Source: Lachnotalea sp. AF33-28
GTDB taxonomy: Bacteria; Bacillota; Clostridia; Lachnospirales; Lachnospiraceae
Length of the DNA stretch: 64,000 bases
NCBI RefSeq assembly: GCF_003477885.1
Contig: NZ_QUEE01000011.1
Span: 1-64,000 of the forward strand
Direction: 5' to 3'
Shown: in pieces, positions 1 through 7,984 of the stretch
How the letters are laid out: each line of letters opens with the position of its first letter
Numbering within the stretch: the stretch's first letter is position 1
Made by a program: the position numbers and the translations under genes
The notes under the pieces: generated by a model
Databases searched by the model: none
The model's input: only the letters and a program-made list of their open reading frames with translations
Told to the model about the DNA's origin: nothing

Positions 1-49
1 ACCGCCGATAAAAAATCAAAAAAATTTACACACTTTACTTGACAAACCC

Positions 50-850
50 TTATGCCATGCCTACCAGTTCTTTTATTTTCCTCACTTCGCCGTCCAGATG
101 GTTCACTTTAAGGTGATACATCGTATTGGGCTGCAGTGATTTTAAAGCCTCGTCCAATTTGCGGTCAAGATTTAAATGCCCTTCCGCAATCAGCTGTATG
201 TTTCGATTGGTTTCATTGTCCAGAGAGATCTCCACCCTTTTCAGCCTGGTATCCACTTGCTGCAGTTTGGTATCCACCTGTTGCAATTTGGTATCCACTT
301 GCACGAGTGTGGTTTCAAACTGTTCAAGCCTTGCGTCCACCTGCTCAAATCTGCTTTCAAACTGTTCAAGCCTTGCATCCACCTGTTCGAACCTGCTTTC
401 AAGCTGTTCAAGCTTTGCATCCACCTGTTCGAATCTGCTTTCAAGCTGTTCAAGCTTTGCATCCACCTGCTCGAATCTGCTTTCAAGCTGTTCAAGCCTT
501 GCATCCACCTGCTCGAATCTGTTTTCGAGCTGTCCGAGCCTTGCATCCACCTGTTCGAATCTGTTTTCGAGCTGTCCGAGCCTTGCATCCACCTGTTCGA
601 ATCTGTTTTCGAGCTGTTCGAGCTTTGCATCCATCTGTCCGAACCTGTTTTCGAGCTGTTCGAGCTTTGCATCCATCTGTCCGAACCTGTTTTCAAACTG
701 TTCGAGCCTTGCATCCATCTGTCCGAACCTGCCTTCGAGCTGATCGAACCTGCCTCCGAACTGATCGAACCTGCTTTCGAACTGATCGAATCTTGTGTCC
801 GTCTCGCATACTTTTTCAAGTATGAGATCAAGTTTTTGACTTTCAGTCAT
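50..850 (-). CDS. Coiled-coil repeat protein of unknown function
   Basis: The 266-residue product is almost entirely predicted coiled coil. Residues about 25-195 are a tandem array of a 14-residue unit of the type LEQLENRFEQVDAR, which is two heptads and corresponds to a 42-bp DNA repeat. The C-terminal part (about 200-266, with NETNRNIQLIAEGHLNLDRK and HLDGEVRKIKELV) resembles the conserved tail of small coiled-coil proteins common in Lachnospiraceae. There is no signal peptide or membrane segment, so it is probably cytoplasmic. A GGAGG-type ribosome binding site precedes the ATG at 850. It stands alone, facing away from the AraC gene. The function is unknown. Repeat number is likely to vary between strains through slippage. 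Confidence 0.75.
   Translation of the reverse strand: MTESQKLDLILEKVCETDTRFDQFESRFDQFGGRFDQLEGRFGQMDARLEQFENRFGQMDAKLEQLENRFGQMDAKLEQLENRFEQVDARLGQLENRFEQVDARLGQLENRFEQVDARLEQLESRFEQVDAKLEQLESRFEQVDAKLEQLESRFEQVDARLEQFESRFEQVDARLEQFETTLVQVDTKLQQVDTKLQQVDTRLKRVEISLDNETNRNIQLIAEGHLNLDRKLDEALKSLQPNTMYHLKVNHLDGEVRKIKELVGMA
270..790 (-). repeat. 42-bp tandem repeat array within the coiled-coil gene
   Basis: About a dozen near-identical 42-bp units are visible (recurring 'gccttgcatccacctgttcgaa'-like blocks on the plus strand). Each encodes one 14-residue coiled-coil unit. The units alternate between a few variants (FEQVDARLGQ, FGQMDAKLEQ, FEQVDAKLEQ), which suggests local duplication. Edges are approximate. 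Confidence 0.8.
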
Positions 851-1002
851 TCTGATTCCTCCTAAATCTTTGGGGCAGCAATTACTGCGGTTGTAACCGG
901 AATCCCGGGATCCCGATCGGGGTACAAGCTCTCCAGGTGTTCCTATTATAGCATACCGAACCGCATTTGCAACACGAACATGTTATCGGATCAAAGACTG
1001 AA

Positions 1003-1845
1003 TCAGCGGTACTTCTTTGGTGTGATTCCCTTATATCTCTTGAAGGTTTTGATAAAATAACTAAGGTCATTAAAACCGCAGCTTAGAGCGATCTCGGTTA
1101 TGGGCTGGTCCGTTGTCATCAGCAGGTAACAGGCCCTTTCAATCCGATAGTAATTCAGATAATCGATCGGAGTGCGGTGAGTGATCTCCTGAAAGAAGCG
1201 GCAGAAATACTTCGGGGACATGCCGGCGGCTTTGGAAAGCTGTTCAAGGGTCAGCGTTCCGGCATAGCTGTTTTCAATCAGTTCGAAAACCTGCTTGATC
1301 TGAAGAATCTTTTTATGAACCTTGGGTTCCTGATCCTGCTGCGTCCGATAATAACCGTTTTTAAAGATCAGGCCGAAGATCTGATACAGACAGCCCAATG
1401 TGATGAGGACCGATCCGTCTCCCCCGGATTTGATGCTGTCAAACAGGTTCCAGACACACCGGTGCAGAGGTGAATGGTCGGCCGGAAAAAAATTCTTCAG
1501 GAAGATGTCATGCCCGGACAGCCTTTGTACATATGGCTGGCAGGCCCTGTTATGGCGCAGCAGCGCATTCAGGTCAAAGACCACGCATTCATAAATACAG
1601 TCCACAGGGATTCCGGCATGCAGAATCCCGCCGTCGATAAAAACCATATCCCCTTCGGAAAGACAAAATTCCCTGTCCTCCAGAAACAGTGTGAACCTGC
1701 CCTGAACGATGCGAAGAATCTCATATTCCAGGTGCCAGTGATAAGGCATGGCATACTGGGGGTGATGGCAGTCCACGTAGTAGTATTCTATGGGGAAGTC
1801 AGCGGTTCCCCTCTGTTTATTTTCTTTGTATTCCAGAAATTGCAT
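1003..1845 (-). CDS. AraC-family transcriptional regulator, probable fucose operon activator
   Basis: This 280-residue protein has an N-terminal cupin-like sensing domain (about residues 15-140, with MPYHWHLEYEI and LSEGDMVFIDGGILHAG) and a C-terminal double helix-turn-helix of the AraC type (about 185-280, with LSKAAGMSPKYFCRFFQ and ITEIALSCGFNDLSYFIKTFKRYKG). The ATG at 1845 is preferred over upstream in-frame codons because it follows a GGGAG-like ribosome site and starts directly before the cupin domain. It is divergent from fucI across a 283-bp gap, so it probably senses L-fucose or a derivative and activates that operon. The inducer is inferred from context only. Confidence 0.85.
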   Translation of the reverse strand: MQFLEYKENKQRGTADFPIEYYYVDCHHPQYAMPYHWHLEYEILRIVQGRFTLFLEDREFCLSEGDMVFIDGGILHAGIPVDCIYECVVFDLNALLRHNRACQPYVQRLSGHDIFLKNFFPADHSPLHRCVWNLFDSIKSGGDGSVLITLGCLYQIFGLIFKNGYYRTQQDQEPKVHKKILQIKQVFELIENSYAGTLTLEQLSKAAGMSPKYFCRFFQEITHRTPIDYLNYYRIERACYLLMTTDQPITEIALSCGFNDLSYFIKTFKRYKGITPKKYR

Positions 1846-1863
1846 CGCAGTTCTCCCGACTTT

Positions 1864-1917
1864 ACACATACTGAAGTGTGCGCAGGTCATCAACCTTACG
1901 GTTGGTGACAGTATGTG
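1864..1917. promoter_or_regulatory. Nested inverted repeat in the AraC leader
   Basis: An outer perfect 9-bp stem, CACATACTG (1865-1873) with CAGTATGTG (1909-1917), encloses an inner perfect 9-bp stem, TCATCAACC (1887-1895) with GGTTGGTGA (1900-1908). It lies in the 5' leader of the AraC gene. The same inner stem and the flank CTGAAGTGTG recur at 60078-60118 ahead of the sugar ABC permease, but there on the sense strand. Whether it acts as RNA or as a protein-binding DNA site is not decidable here. Confidence 0.6.
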
Positions 1918-1938
1918 AATATTGTTATATTTTTTGCT

Positions 1939-1968
1939 ATTATACCACAAGTAATAAAAGGCGATCAA
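1939..1968 (-). promoter_or_regulatory. Predicted promoter of the AraC regulator
   Basis: On the minus strand, TTGATC (1968-1963) and TATAAT (1944-1939) are separated by 18 bp, a good sigma-A type promoter. Transcription would start near 1932 and include the inverted repeat at 1864-1917 in the leader. Confidence 0.55.
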
Positions 1969-1971
1969 TCC

Positions 1972-1977
1972 TATAAT
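1972..1977 (+). promoter_or_regulatory. Predicted -10 box of the fucose operon
   Basis: TATAAT reads toward fucI with no recognisable -35 box 17 bp upstream. This is what an activator-dependent promoter under the divergent AraC protein would look like. The leader to fucI would be about 145 nt. Confidence 0.4.
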
Positions 1978-2128
1978 GAAATTATCACAAGAAATTCGGA
2001 TGATGCGATCCGGATTCCGTAAAATATAACAGGATGTCCTGCTGCGCGGAGGATAAATGGCTGGGCAATCTGCCCCGGAAAAGCGGGCGCTAAAGGATGA
2101 TCCTGCACAAAAATTGGAGGTATTACAT

Positions 2129-3922
2129 ATGGCAGAGAGCAGATTGATCGGGGATTATCCCGTAATTGGCATCAGACCGACGATTGACGGCAGGAGGGGA
2201 GCCCTGAAGGTGAGGGAGTCACTGGAAGAACAGACCATGAATATGGCAAAGGCTGCCGCGAAGCTGTTTACAGAGAATTTGAGGTATACCAACGGAGAGC
2301 CTGTGAAGGTGATCATTGCCGATACCACCATAGGCCGAGTGGCGGAGGCTGCGGCCTGTGCGGATAAATTCAAAAAGGCGGGCGTGGATATTACACTTAC
2401 CGTGACCCCCTGCTGGTGCTACGGTTCTGAAACCATGGATATGGATCCGATGACGATCAAAGGCGTATGGGGCTTTAACGGAACGGAGAGGCCGGGTGCC
2501 GTTTATCTGGCGGCAGTGCTGGCCGGACATGCGCAGAAAGGCCTGCCTGCATTTGGGATCTACGGACATGACGTGCAGGATGCAGACGATACTGAGATTC
2601 CGGAAGACGTGAGGGAAAAACTCTTGAGATTCGGACGCTCTGCGGTGGCAGTGGCTACCATGAGAGGAAAGTCCTATCTGCAGATCGGTTCCATCTGTAT
2701 GGGGATCGCCGGTTCCATCATCAATCCGGAATTCTTTGAGGAATATCTGGGCATGAGAGTGGAATCCGTGGATGAGGTGGAGATCATCCGCCGCATGACC
2801 GAAGGCATCTATGATAAGGCGGAGTATGAGAAAGCTCTGGCATGGGTGAAGGAAAACTGTCCGGAAGGCTTTGACAAGAATCCGCCCGAGCTTCAGAAGA
2901 GCGCCGCGGATAAGGATAAGGACTGGGAATTCATCGTTAAGATGATGTGCATCATTAAAGATCTGTACAACGGCAATCCGAATCTTCCAGAGGGAAGGGA
3001 AGAGGAGATGGTCGGCCATAACGCAATAGTGGGCGGATTCCAGGGACAGAGGCAGTGGACCGATTTTTACCCGAACTGTGATTTCCCTGAAGCCATGCTA
3101 AATTCCTCCTTCGACTGGAACGGAGCGAGAGAGCCCTATGTGATGGCCACGGAAAACGATACGTTAAATGCGACCTGCATGCTGTTTGGCAAACTGCTGA
3201 CCGGCAGAGCTCAGATCTTTGCGGATGTGCGCACCTACTGGAGCCCTGAGGCGGTTAAGAAAGCTACAGGTTATGAGCTGGAAGGCATTGCGGCAGAGGC
3301 GGGCGGATTCATACACCTGATCAACTCCGGCGCGGCCTGTATCGATGCCTGCGGCGAGGTGAAGGATGCGGACGGCAACGGTGTAATCAAGCCTTTCTGG
3401 GAGATGACCGAAGAGGATCAGAAGGCCTGCCTGAAGGCTACCACATGGAATGCCGCGGATTACGGATATTTCAGAGGCGGCGGTTTCTCATCCAGATTTG
3501 TCACAAGAGCGGAGATGCCGGTTACAATGATGCGTTTGAATATTGTGAAGGGCTTAGGACCCGTGATGCAGCTGGTGGAAGGCTGGACCGTAAATCTTCC
3601 GGAAGAGGTCTCCGATAAGCTCTGGAAAAGAACGGACTATACGTGGCCCTGCACATGGTTTGCGCCCAGAACTACGGGTGAGGGCGCGTTTAAAACCGCT
3701 TACGATGTGATGAATAACTGGGGCGCCAACCATGGGGCGATTACCTATGGCCACATCGGTGCGGATATCATCACGATGTGTTCCATTTTAAGAATTCCGG
3801 TTTGCATGCACAATGTTCCGGAAGAAAAGATATTCCGCCCGGCAGTATGGAACGCATACGGCATGGACAAAGAAGGACAGGATTACAGGGCATGTGCGAC
3901 TTACGGCCCTATGTATAAATAA
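2129..3922 (+). CDS. fucI: L-fucose isomerase
   Basis: The product is 597 residues, close to the 591 of the E. coli enzyme. It isomerises L-fucose to L-fuculose (EC 5.3.1.25, Mn2+-dependent, cytoplasmic). Conserved family blocks are visible: PVIGIRPTIDGRRG at the N-terminus, TPCWCYGSETMDMD, SSFDWNGAREPYVMATEND, AQIFADVRTYWSPEA and NWGANHGAITYGHIGADI near the C-terminus. The ATG at 2129 follows a GGAGG site at 2116-2120. Upstream in-frame codons from 2057 have no such site and add non-homologous residues. It is the first gene of an operon with a sugar kinase and a mutarotase. No aldolase gene is present nearby. Confidence 0.95.
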   Translation: MAESRLIGDYPVIGIRPTIDGRRGALKVRESLEEQTMNMAKAAAKLFTENLRYTNGEPVKVIIADTTIGRVAEAAACADKFKKAGVDITLTVTPCWCYGSETMDMDPMTIKGVWGFNGTERPGAVYLAAVLAGHAQKGLPAFGIYGHDVQDADDTEIPEDVREKLLRFGRSAVAVATMRGKSYLQIGSICMGIAGSIINPEFFEEYLGMRVESVDEVEIIRRMTEGIYDKAEYEKALAWVKENCPEGFDKNPPELQKSAADKDKDWEFIVKMMCIIKDLYNGNPNLPEGREEEMVGHNAIVGGFQGQRQWTDFYPNCDFPEAMLNSSFDWNGAREPYVMATENDTLNATCMLFGKLLTGRAQIFADVRTYWSPEAVKKATGYELEGIAAEAGGFIHLINSGAACIDACGEVKDADGNGVIKPFWEMTEEDQKACLKATTWNAADYGYFRGGGFSSRFVTRAEMPVTMMRLNIVKGLGPVMQLVEGWTVNLPEEVSDKLWKRTDYTWPCTWFAPRTTGEGAFKTAYDVMNNWGANHGAITYGHIGADIITMCSILRIPVCMHNVPEEKIFRPAVWNAYGMDKEGQDYRACATYGPMYK

Positions 3923-3976
3923 GAAGCGGCTTGTAACGGCCGCATGAGTCCATAGAAGGAACCGGCGGCCGAACGC

Positions 3977-4019
3977 CCGGTCACCGTCTCAACACTGACA
4001 GTGTGGGGCGGTGTACCGG
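3977..4019 (+). promoter_or_regulatory. Intergenic stem-loop between fucI and the kinase gene
   Basis: CCGGT-CACCG-YCYC (3977-3989) can pair with GGGGCGGTGTACCGG (4005-4019), enclosing ACACT-GAC-AGTGT (3992-4004). No T-run follows, so it is not an intrinsic terminator. A role in mRNA stability or in setting relative expression in the operon is an inference. Confidence 0.4.
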
Positions 4020-4058
4020 TGCGTCCGGCCATCGGCACATTGGCGGGCAGGAGGCAAT

Positions 4059-5552
4059 ATGAAAGAAAAGAGAGTTTTGGCGTTTGATTTCGGAGCATCT
4101 AGCGGCCGGGCAATGCTGGGCATCTATGACGGCAGCCGGATACGGCTGGAAGAAATTCACCGTTTTTCCAACGATCCGGTATTTGTGGGCGGTACGATGT
4201 ACTGGGATGTGCTGCGCCTGTTCCATGAGATTAAGCAGGGACTGATTAAGGCCAGGCTGGCCGGCGGATTTGACAGTGTTGGAATCGACACCTGGGGAGT
4301 GGATTTCGGTCTGATCGATGATAAGGGGTATCTGCTGGAAAACCCGGTCCATTACCGTGACGGGCGCACGGCAGGGATGCAGGAAAAGTCCTTTGAGAAG
4401 ATTTCCAGGGAGGAATTTTATCGGATTACAGGATGCCAGTTCATGGATTTCAATACGGCATTCCAGGTGCTGTCGCTGGCGGAGAACCGGCCGGAGCTGC
4501 TTGAAAGAGCGGACAGACTTCTGCTGGTGCCGGACCTGTTTAACTATCTGCTGACAGGTAAAAAGACTGCCGAGTATTCCATGGTATCCACCACGCAGCT
4601 GATGGATGCGGCGGCGGGACAGTGGTCTGGGCGCGTGATCGATGCGCTGGGACTGCCGGCGAAACTGTTTGCGGATATCATACCCGGAGGCACGGATCTG
4701 GGACCGATTTCAGAGGATATCTGCAGGGAACTGGAACTGGATCCGGTCCATGTGATATCGGTAGCCGGTCATGATACACAGAGCGCGATGATTTCGGTTC
4801 CGGCGAAGGAAGAGGATTTCATCTTTGTCAGCTGCGGCACGTGGTCGCTGTTTGGAACAGAACTGGATCATCCTCTGATCGATGAAAATTCAGAGAAATA
4901 TAATATCACGAATGAAGGCTTTTCCGTGATCAGCAAGAGCGGCACCATCGAGAAAGCCGCCTTCCTGAAAAATATTATCGGCCTCTGGCTGATTCAGGAG
5001 AGCCGCAGGCAATGGATCCGGGAGGGGAAGGAATACGGATTTGGAGAATTGGAAAAGATGGGAGCCGAAGCGGAGCCCTTCCGCTGCTTTATCGACCCTG
5101 ATGATCCTGTCTTTATGCCGGCGGGCAACATCCCGCAGCGCATCCGGGAATACTGCAGGAATACATCTCAATATGTGCCTGAAACCGAAGGTGAGATTGT
5201 CCGCTGCATCAACCAGAGCCTGGCAATGAAATACCGCAATACCATGGAGCAGATCAGCGCATGCACGGGCAGGCGCTATAACGCCGTTTATATGGTGGGC
5301 GGGGGCACCCAGAGCGGGCAGCTCTGCAGAATGACTGCCAGCGCATGCGGCTGTCCGGTCAGCGCGGGTCCGGTGGAAGCTACGGTGCTCGGCAATATAG
5401 TGACCCAGCTGATGGCGGCAGGGCTTGTGGACAGCCTTTTAAAGGCCAGAGAGCTGATCGCAAAATCTCCGGATATTCATCGGTATGAGCCGGTGGACGC
5501 AGAAAAATGGAATAAAGCATATCAAAAATTTTTGGAGGTGACAGGATGTTAA
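4059..5552 (+). CDS. Rhamnulokinase-family sugar kinase, probable L-fuculokinase
   Basis: This is a 497-residue FGGY-superfamily kinase. The N-terminal phosphate-binding segment VLAFDFGASSGRAMLGIYDG and the motif DTWGVDFGLID are typical of the RhaB branch. The C-terminal domain carries CGTWSLFGTELD and YMVGGGTQSGQL. It would phosphorylate a ketose at O-1 using ATP. The neighbours fucI and fucU, and the absence of rhamnose isomerase or rhamnulose aldolase genes, make L-fuculose the likely substrate, although the family name suggests rhamnulose. The ATG at 4059 follows AGGAGG; an in-frame start at 4011 has no ribosome site. It overlaps fucU by 7 bp. Confidence 0.88.
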   Translation: MKEKRVLAFDFGASSGRAMLGIYDGSRIRLEEIHRFSNDPVFVGGTMYWDVLRLFHEIKQGLIKARLAGGFDSVGIDTWGVDFGLIDDKGYLLENPVHYRDGRTAGMQEKSFEKISREEFYRITGCQFMDFNTAFQVLSLAENRPELLERADRLLLVPDLFNYLLTGKKTAEYSMVSTTQLMDAAAGQWSGRVIDALGLPAKLFADIIPGGTDLGPISEDICRELELDPVHVISVAGHDTQSAMISVPAKEEDFIFVSCGTWSLFGTELDHPLIDENSEKYNITNEGFSVISKSGTIEKAAFLKNIIGLWLIQESRRQWIREGKEYGFGELEKMGAEAEPFRCFIDPDDPVFMPAGNIPQRIREYCRNTSQYVPETEGEIVRCINQSLAMKYRNTMEQISACTGRRYNAVYMVGGGTQSGQLCRMTASACGCPVSAGPVEATVLGNIVTQLMAAGLVDSLLKARELIAKSPDIHRYEPVDAEKWNKAYQKFLEVTGC

Positions 5553-5986
5553 AAGGAATACCGAAAATATTATCGCCGGAACTTTTAAAGGTTTTGTGCG
5601 AGATGGGACACAGTGACAGGATTGTGATTGGAGACGGCAATTTCCCGGCTGAGTCCATGGGAAAAAATGCAGTGGTGATCCGCTGTGACGGCCATGGCGT
5701 GCCGGAACTTTTAGATGCAATCCTCCAGGTATTTCCGCTAGATACCTATGTGGAGCACCCGGTAAATCTGATGGAAGTAATGGCGGGGGATACGGTGGAG
5801 ACACCGATCTGGGACACCTACGACGAGATTGTTGCGAAATATGATGACAGGGGGCCAGACGCCATCGGCAATATTGAACGTTTTCAGTTTTATGAAGCTG
5901 CGAAAACAGCATATGCGGTCATAGCCACAGGCGAGAGCGCGCTGTATGCGAATGTCATGCTGCAGAAAGGCGTTGTGACAGATTAA
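5546..5986 (+). CDS. fucU: L-fucose mutarotase, RbsD/FucU family
   Basis: This 146-residue RbsD/FucU family protein interconverts alpha and beta anomers of L-fucose, supplying the anomer used by the isomerase. Family features are the N-terminal LKGIPKILSPELLKVLCEMGHSD with its catalytic-type histidine, IVIGDGNFPAES and the C-terminal YANVMLQKGV. It overlaps the kinase gene by 7 bp, with its AGGTGACAGG-type ribosome site inside the kinase 3' end, so translation is probably coupled. It is the last gene of the operon, followed within 10 bp by a strong terminator. Confidence 0.93.
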   Translation: MLKGIPKILSPELLKVLCEMGHSDRIVIGDGNFPAESMGKNAVVIRCDGHGVPELLDAILQVFPLDTYVEHPVNLMEVMAGDTVETPIWDTYDEIVAKYDDRGPDAIGNIERFQFYEAAKTAYAVIATGESALYANVMLQKGVVTD

Positions 5987-5992
5987 GCGGAT

Positions 5993-6029
5993 ATCCCGCC
6001 CGGATTGCTTGGATCCGGGCGGGATTTTG
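5993..6029 (+). terminator. Intrinsic terminator of the fucose operon
   Basis: A perfect 13-bp stem, ATCCCGCCCGGAT (5993-6005) with ATCCGGGCGGGAT (6013-6025), is followed by TTTTG immediately after the fucU stop. Confidence 0.85.
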
Positions 6030-6057
6030 TGAGTGGTGCGCCCGGCGGCGCACGTTT

Positions 6058-6447
6058 TCATGTTGGCTTTGGGACTGTTAAATCCGGATAGCAGCTCTCG
6101 CAGATCTTTATGAACTCATCTCTGGAGAGACCGCCGATTGCGGCTTCGCTGGTTAAAAGGAGCAGCTCCTGCTCCATTCTGCCGGTGCCTTTTATAGAAG
6201 GCATTGCGTCCCTCGCACAGACGCAGGCGCCCCTTCTGCGGTCCGCGGTAATATAGCCCTGGCTTTTTAGCAGTGCATAGGCTTTGTTCACGGTCATTGC
6301 GTTGACACCTGTATCTGCGGCCAGACTGCGCACGGTGGGAAGCTGTTCCCCGAATTTCAGCCCGCCTGTGCCGATTCCTTTTACAATTTCATTTCTTATT
6401 TGCAGATAGATGGGAATATCGCTTCTGTAATCCAAAGAGATAATCAT
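6058..6447 (-). CDS. GntR-family (YtrA-type) transcriptional repressor
   Basis: The 129-residue protein has an N-terminal winged helix of the GntR type (IPIYLQIRNEIVKGIGTG, QLPTVRSLAADTGVNAMTVNKAYALLKSQGYI) and a short C-terminal tail without a ligand-binding domain. This is the hallmark of the YtrA subfamily, which usually represses adjacent membrane or ABC transporter genes. It follows the membrane protein gene with a 4-bp overlap and so lies in the same operon. The likely operator is the perfect palindrome at 7880-7914 in the operon promoter. Confidence 0.88.
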   Translation of the reverse strand: MIISLDYRSDIPIYLQIRNEIVKGIGTGGLKFGEQLPTVRSLAADTGVNAMTVNKAYALLKSQGYITADRRRGACVCARDAMPSIKGTGRMEQELLLLTSEAAIGGLSRDEFIKICESCYPDLTVPKPT

Positions 6448-7871
6448 TCGAACACCTCCCCGGCGTTGCCCCCGCGTGGCAGCGGGTCAAGCAGACGGTT
6501 TAACTGTTCATAGAGGGCTTCTGTGCCGGCCGGATCGTCATCATTGATCAGATAGGTTCCCTCTGCCGTGTGAAGCAGAAGAAACGGGGGATGCTTCCAG
6601 GCGGCATACGCCTTGACACTTCCGTACAGATCATAGCGGAAGCTGCCCGTGCCGTAGTTTGGCGTGGAGGTACCGTAGGATTTTGATCCGTTTCCCAGTT
6701 CCCAGATGAGAGATGCGTCCTCTATTATATCCACCGGAATGGATTTACGGTACAGGCTGCTCTCCACGCGGATCAGGCCGTCTGACAGTTTTACATCCAC
6801 CAGGCTGTGAGTGGCATCCAGATACCATGGATATCCCAGGAGCCATATGATCATAAGGGCGGGAAGTCCCAGACTTACGGACCAGAATACCCTGCTGCCC
6901 GGCCGGGCTTTATTCACGCACATATTGATGCCGCCGCTGTTATTGGCTTTAAAGAGAGCGGGATCATAGGGATTATTGTAGCAGAGCCCCCATAGCCCGA
7001 TATACCAGTAATCGTCTTCATCGTAAAGAAACCGGGAAGCGCCCGCCAGCAGTTTCTCTTTTGTATTGCGGTAATCGGTCAGCCGTATAAAGACCAGCAC
7101 AATACAGGCGGCGGCCGCGCAGAGGGAGGTGAGCACCGCGGCAAAACTGCCCACTGCCTGCCCGGTTAATCCCGGCAGCAGGGCCAGATACAGGAAACCG
7201 TCCGAGGCGGTCATAAATACCAGGATCCAGCTGAAGGAGTATTTGCGGTACTGATTGAGAGCCAGGTTGCGCTCTGAATCATCGCAGAAGGTCCGGTTCG
7301 CCATATGTTTAATATAGAAATATCCGGCCGATAACAGCAGGAGCGAACATACGGATGCTCCAATCAGCGCATAGGAAGCTGCCTGCGCCGTAACGCAGGT
7401 CCAGACCGTGGCAGCATGGGGAAGCAATGATGCCAGAAAGGCATAGAGCGGAGCCATAGCCTTGTTGACGGCTTTGCGGTCCAGCGACAGATCCACATGA
7501 TAGCTGCCGGAATCCGCTCTGGGCCAGTATTCAGCCCTTTTCAGCGCCATCACGGATGCCCGCGCTTTTCTGCCATAGAAAGAAGGTATAAAAAAGCAGG
7601 GCAGTATGGACAGGAGGAGCGCTGCAAAGCGTATGCTCCAGGAAATCTGTGGGACGAGAAACAAAAGCCCTAACCCAGCCATAATAAGAAAAAAGGTGCG
7701 GATAGTTCCGTGATACCCGTCCAGTATCTCATGGAGACGGGGATTGTTCTGTTCGTAGGACGGCACGGAAACCACAAAAGGCCTGCCTGTTTTCATCTTC
7801 CAGTCCGGAGAATAGCTGTAATAAAAGCAGGCCAATATGAAATAGTAGGTTATGATCAGAAATATTGTCAT
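6444..7871 (-). CDS. Polytopic membrane protein with DUF5808-like domain
   Basis: This 475-residue integral membrane protein has hydrophobic segments near residues 1-18, 60-95, 145-190, 210-285 and 335-360. The stretch WYIGLWGLCYNNPYDPALFKANN matches the DUF5808 type, which in other Firmicutes accompanies YtrA-type GntR regulators. The C-terminal 110 residues look extracytoplasmic or PH-like. The ATG at 7871 is chosen because GGAGG sits 6-10 bases upstream; an in-frame start at 7937 lies beyond the palindromic operator. The function is unknown, with an envelope-stress role inferred from the pairing with GntR. Confidence 0.75.
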   Translation of the reverse strand: MTIFLIITYYFILACFYYSYSPDWKMKTGRPFVVSVPSYEQNNPRLHEILDGYHGTIRTFFLIMAGLGLLFLVPQISWSIRFAALLLSILPCFFIPSFYGRKARASVMALKRAEYWPRADSGSYHVDLSLDRKAVNKAMAPLYAFLASLLPHAATVWTCVTAQAASYALIGASVCSLLLLSAGYFYIKHMANRTFCDDSERNLALNQYRKYSFSWILVFMTASDGFLYLALLPGLTGQAVGSFAAVLTSLCAAAACIVLVFIRLTDYRNTKEKLLAGASRFLYDEDDYWYIGLWGLCYNNPYDPALFKANNSGGINMCVNKARPGSRVFWSVSLGLPALMIIWLLGYPWYLDATHSLVDVKLSDGLIRVESSLYRKSIPVDIIEDASLIWELGNGSKSYGTSTPNYGTGSFRYDLYGSVKAYAAWKHPPFLLLHTAEGTYLINDDDPAGTEALYEQLNRLLDPLPRGGNAGEVFE

Positions 7872-7879
7872 AGCGCATC

Positions 7880-7914
7880 CTCCTTTTGTATTATATATAA
7901 TAATACAAAAGGAG
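7880..7914. promoter_or_regulatory. Perfect 15-bp inverted repeat, probable GntR operator
   Basis: CTCCTTTTGTATTAT (7880-7894) is exactly mirrored by ATAATACAAAAGGAG (7900-7914) around a 5-bp ATATA centre. It contains -10-like TATAAT sequence and overlaps the ribosome site of the membrane protein gene. YtrA-type GntR proteins bind AT-rich palindromes of this form, so autoregulation is the simplest reading. Confidence 0.65.
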
Positions 7915-7984
7915 CAGAAGTGCAAGCCCTGCCTCACGCGCTATGTTTACGGCAGCCATGAACTGTAACGCGAAGAGCAGCCCT

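Noticed and set aside
126..865. Three long plus-strand frames with Cys/Ser-rich or Pro/Ala-rich repeats
   Set aside because: They are antisense shadows of the 42-bp repeat array in the coiled-coil gene; the minus-strand frame has the ribosome site and heptad logic.
4059..5552. Rhamnose catabolism from the RhaB-type kinase
   Set aside because: The neighbours are fucose isomerase and fucose mutarotase; no rhaA or rhaD is present, so fuculose is the more likely substrate.
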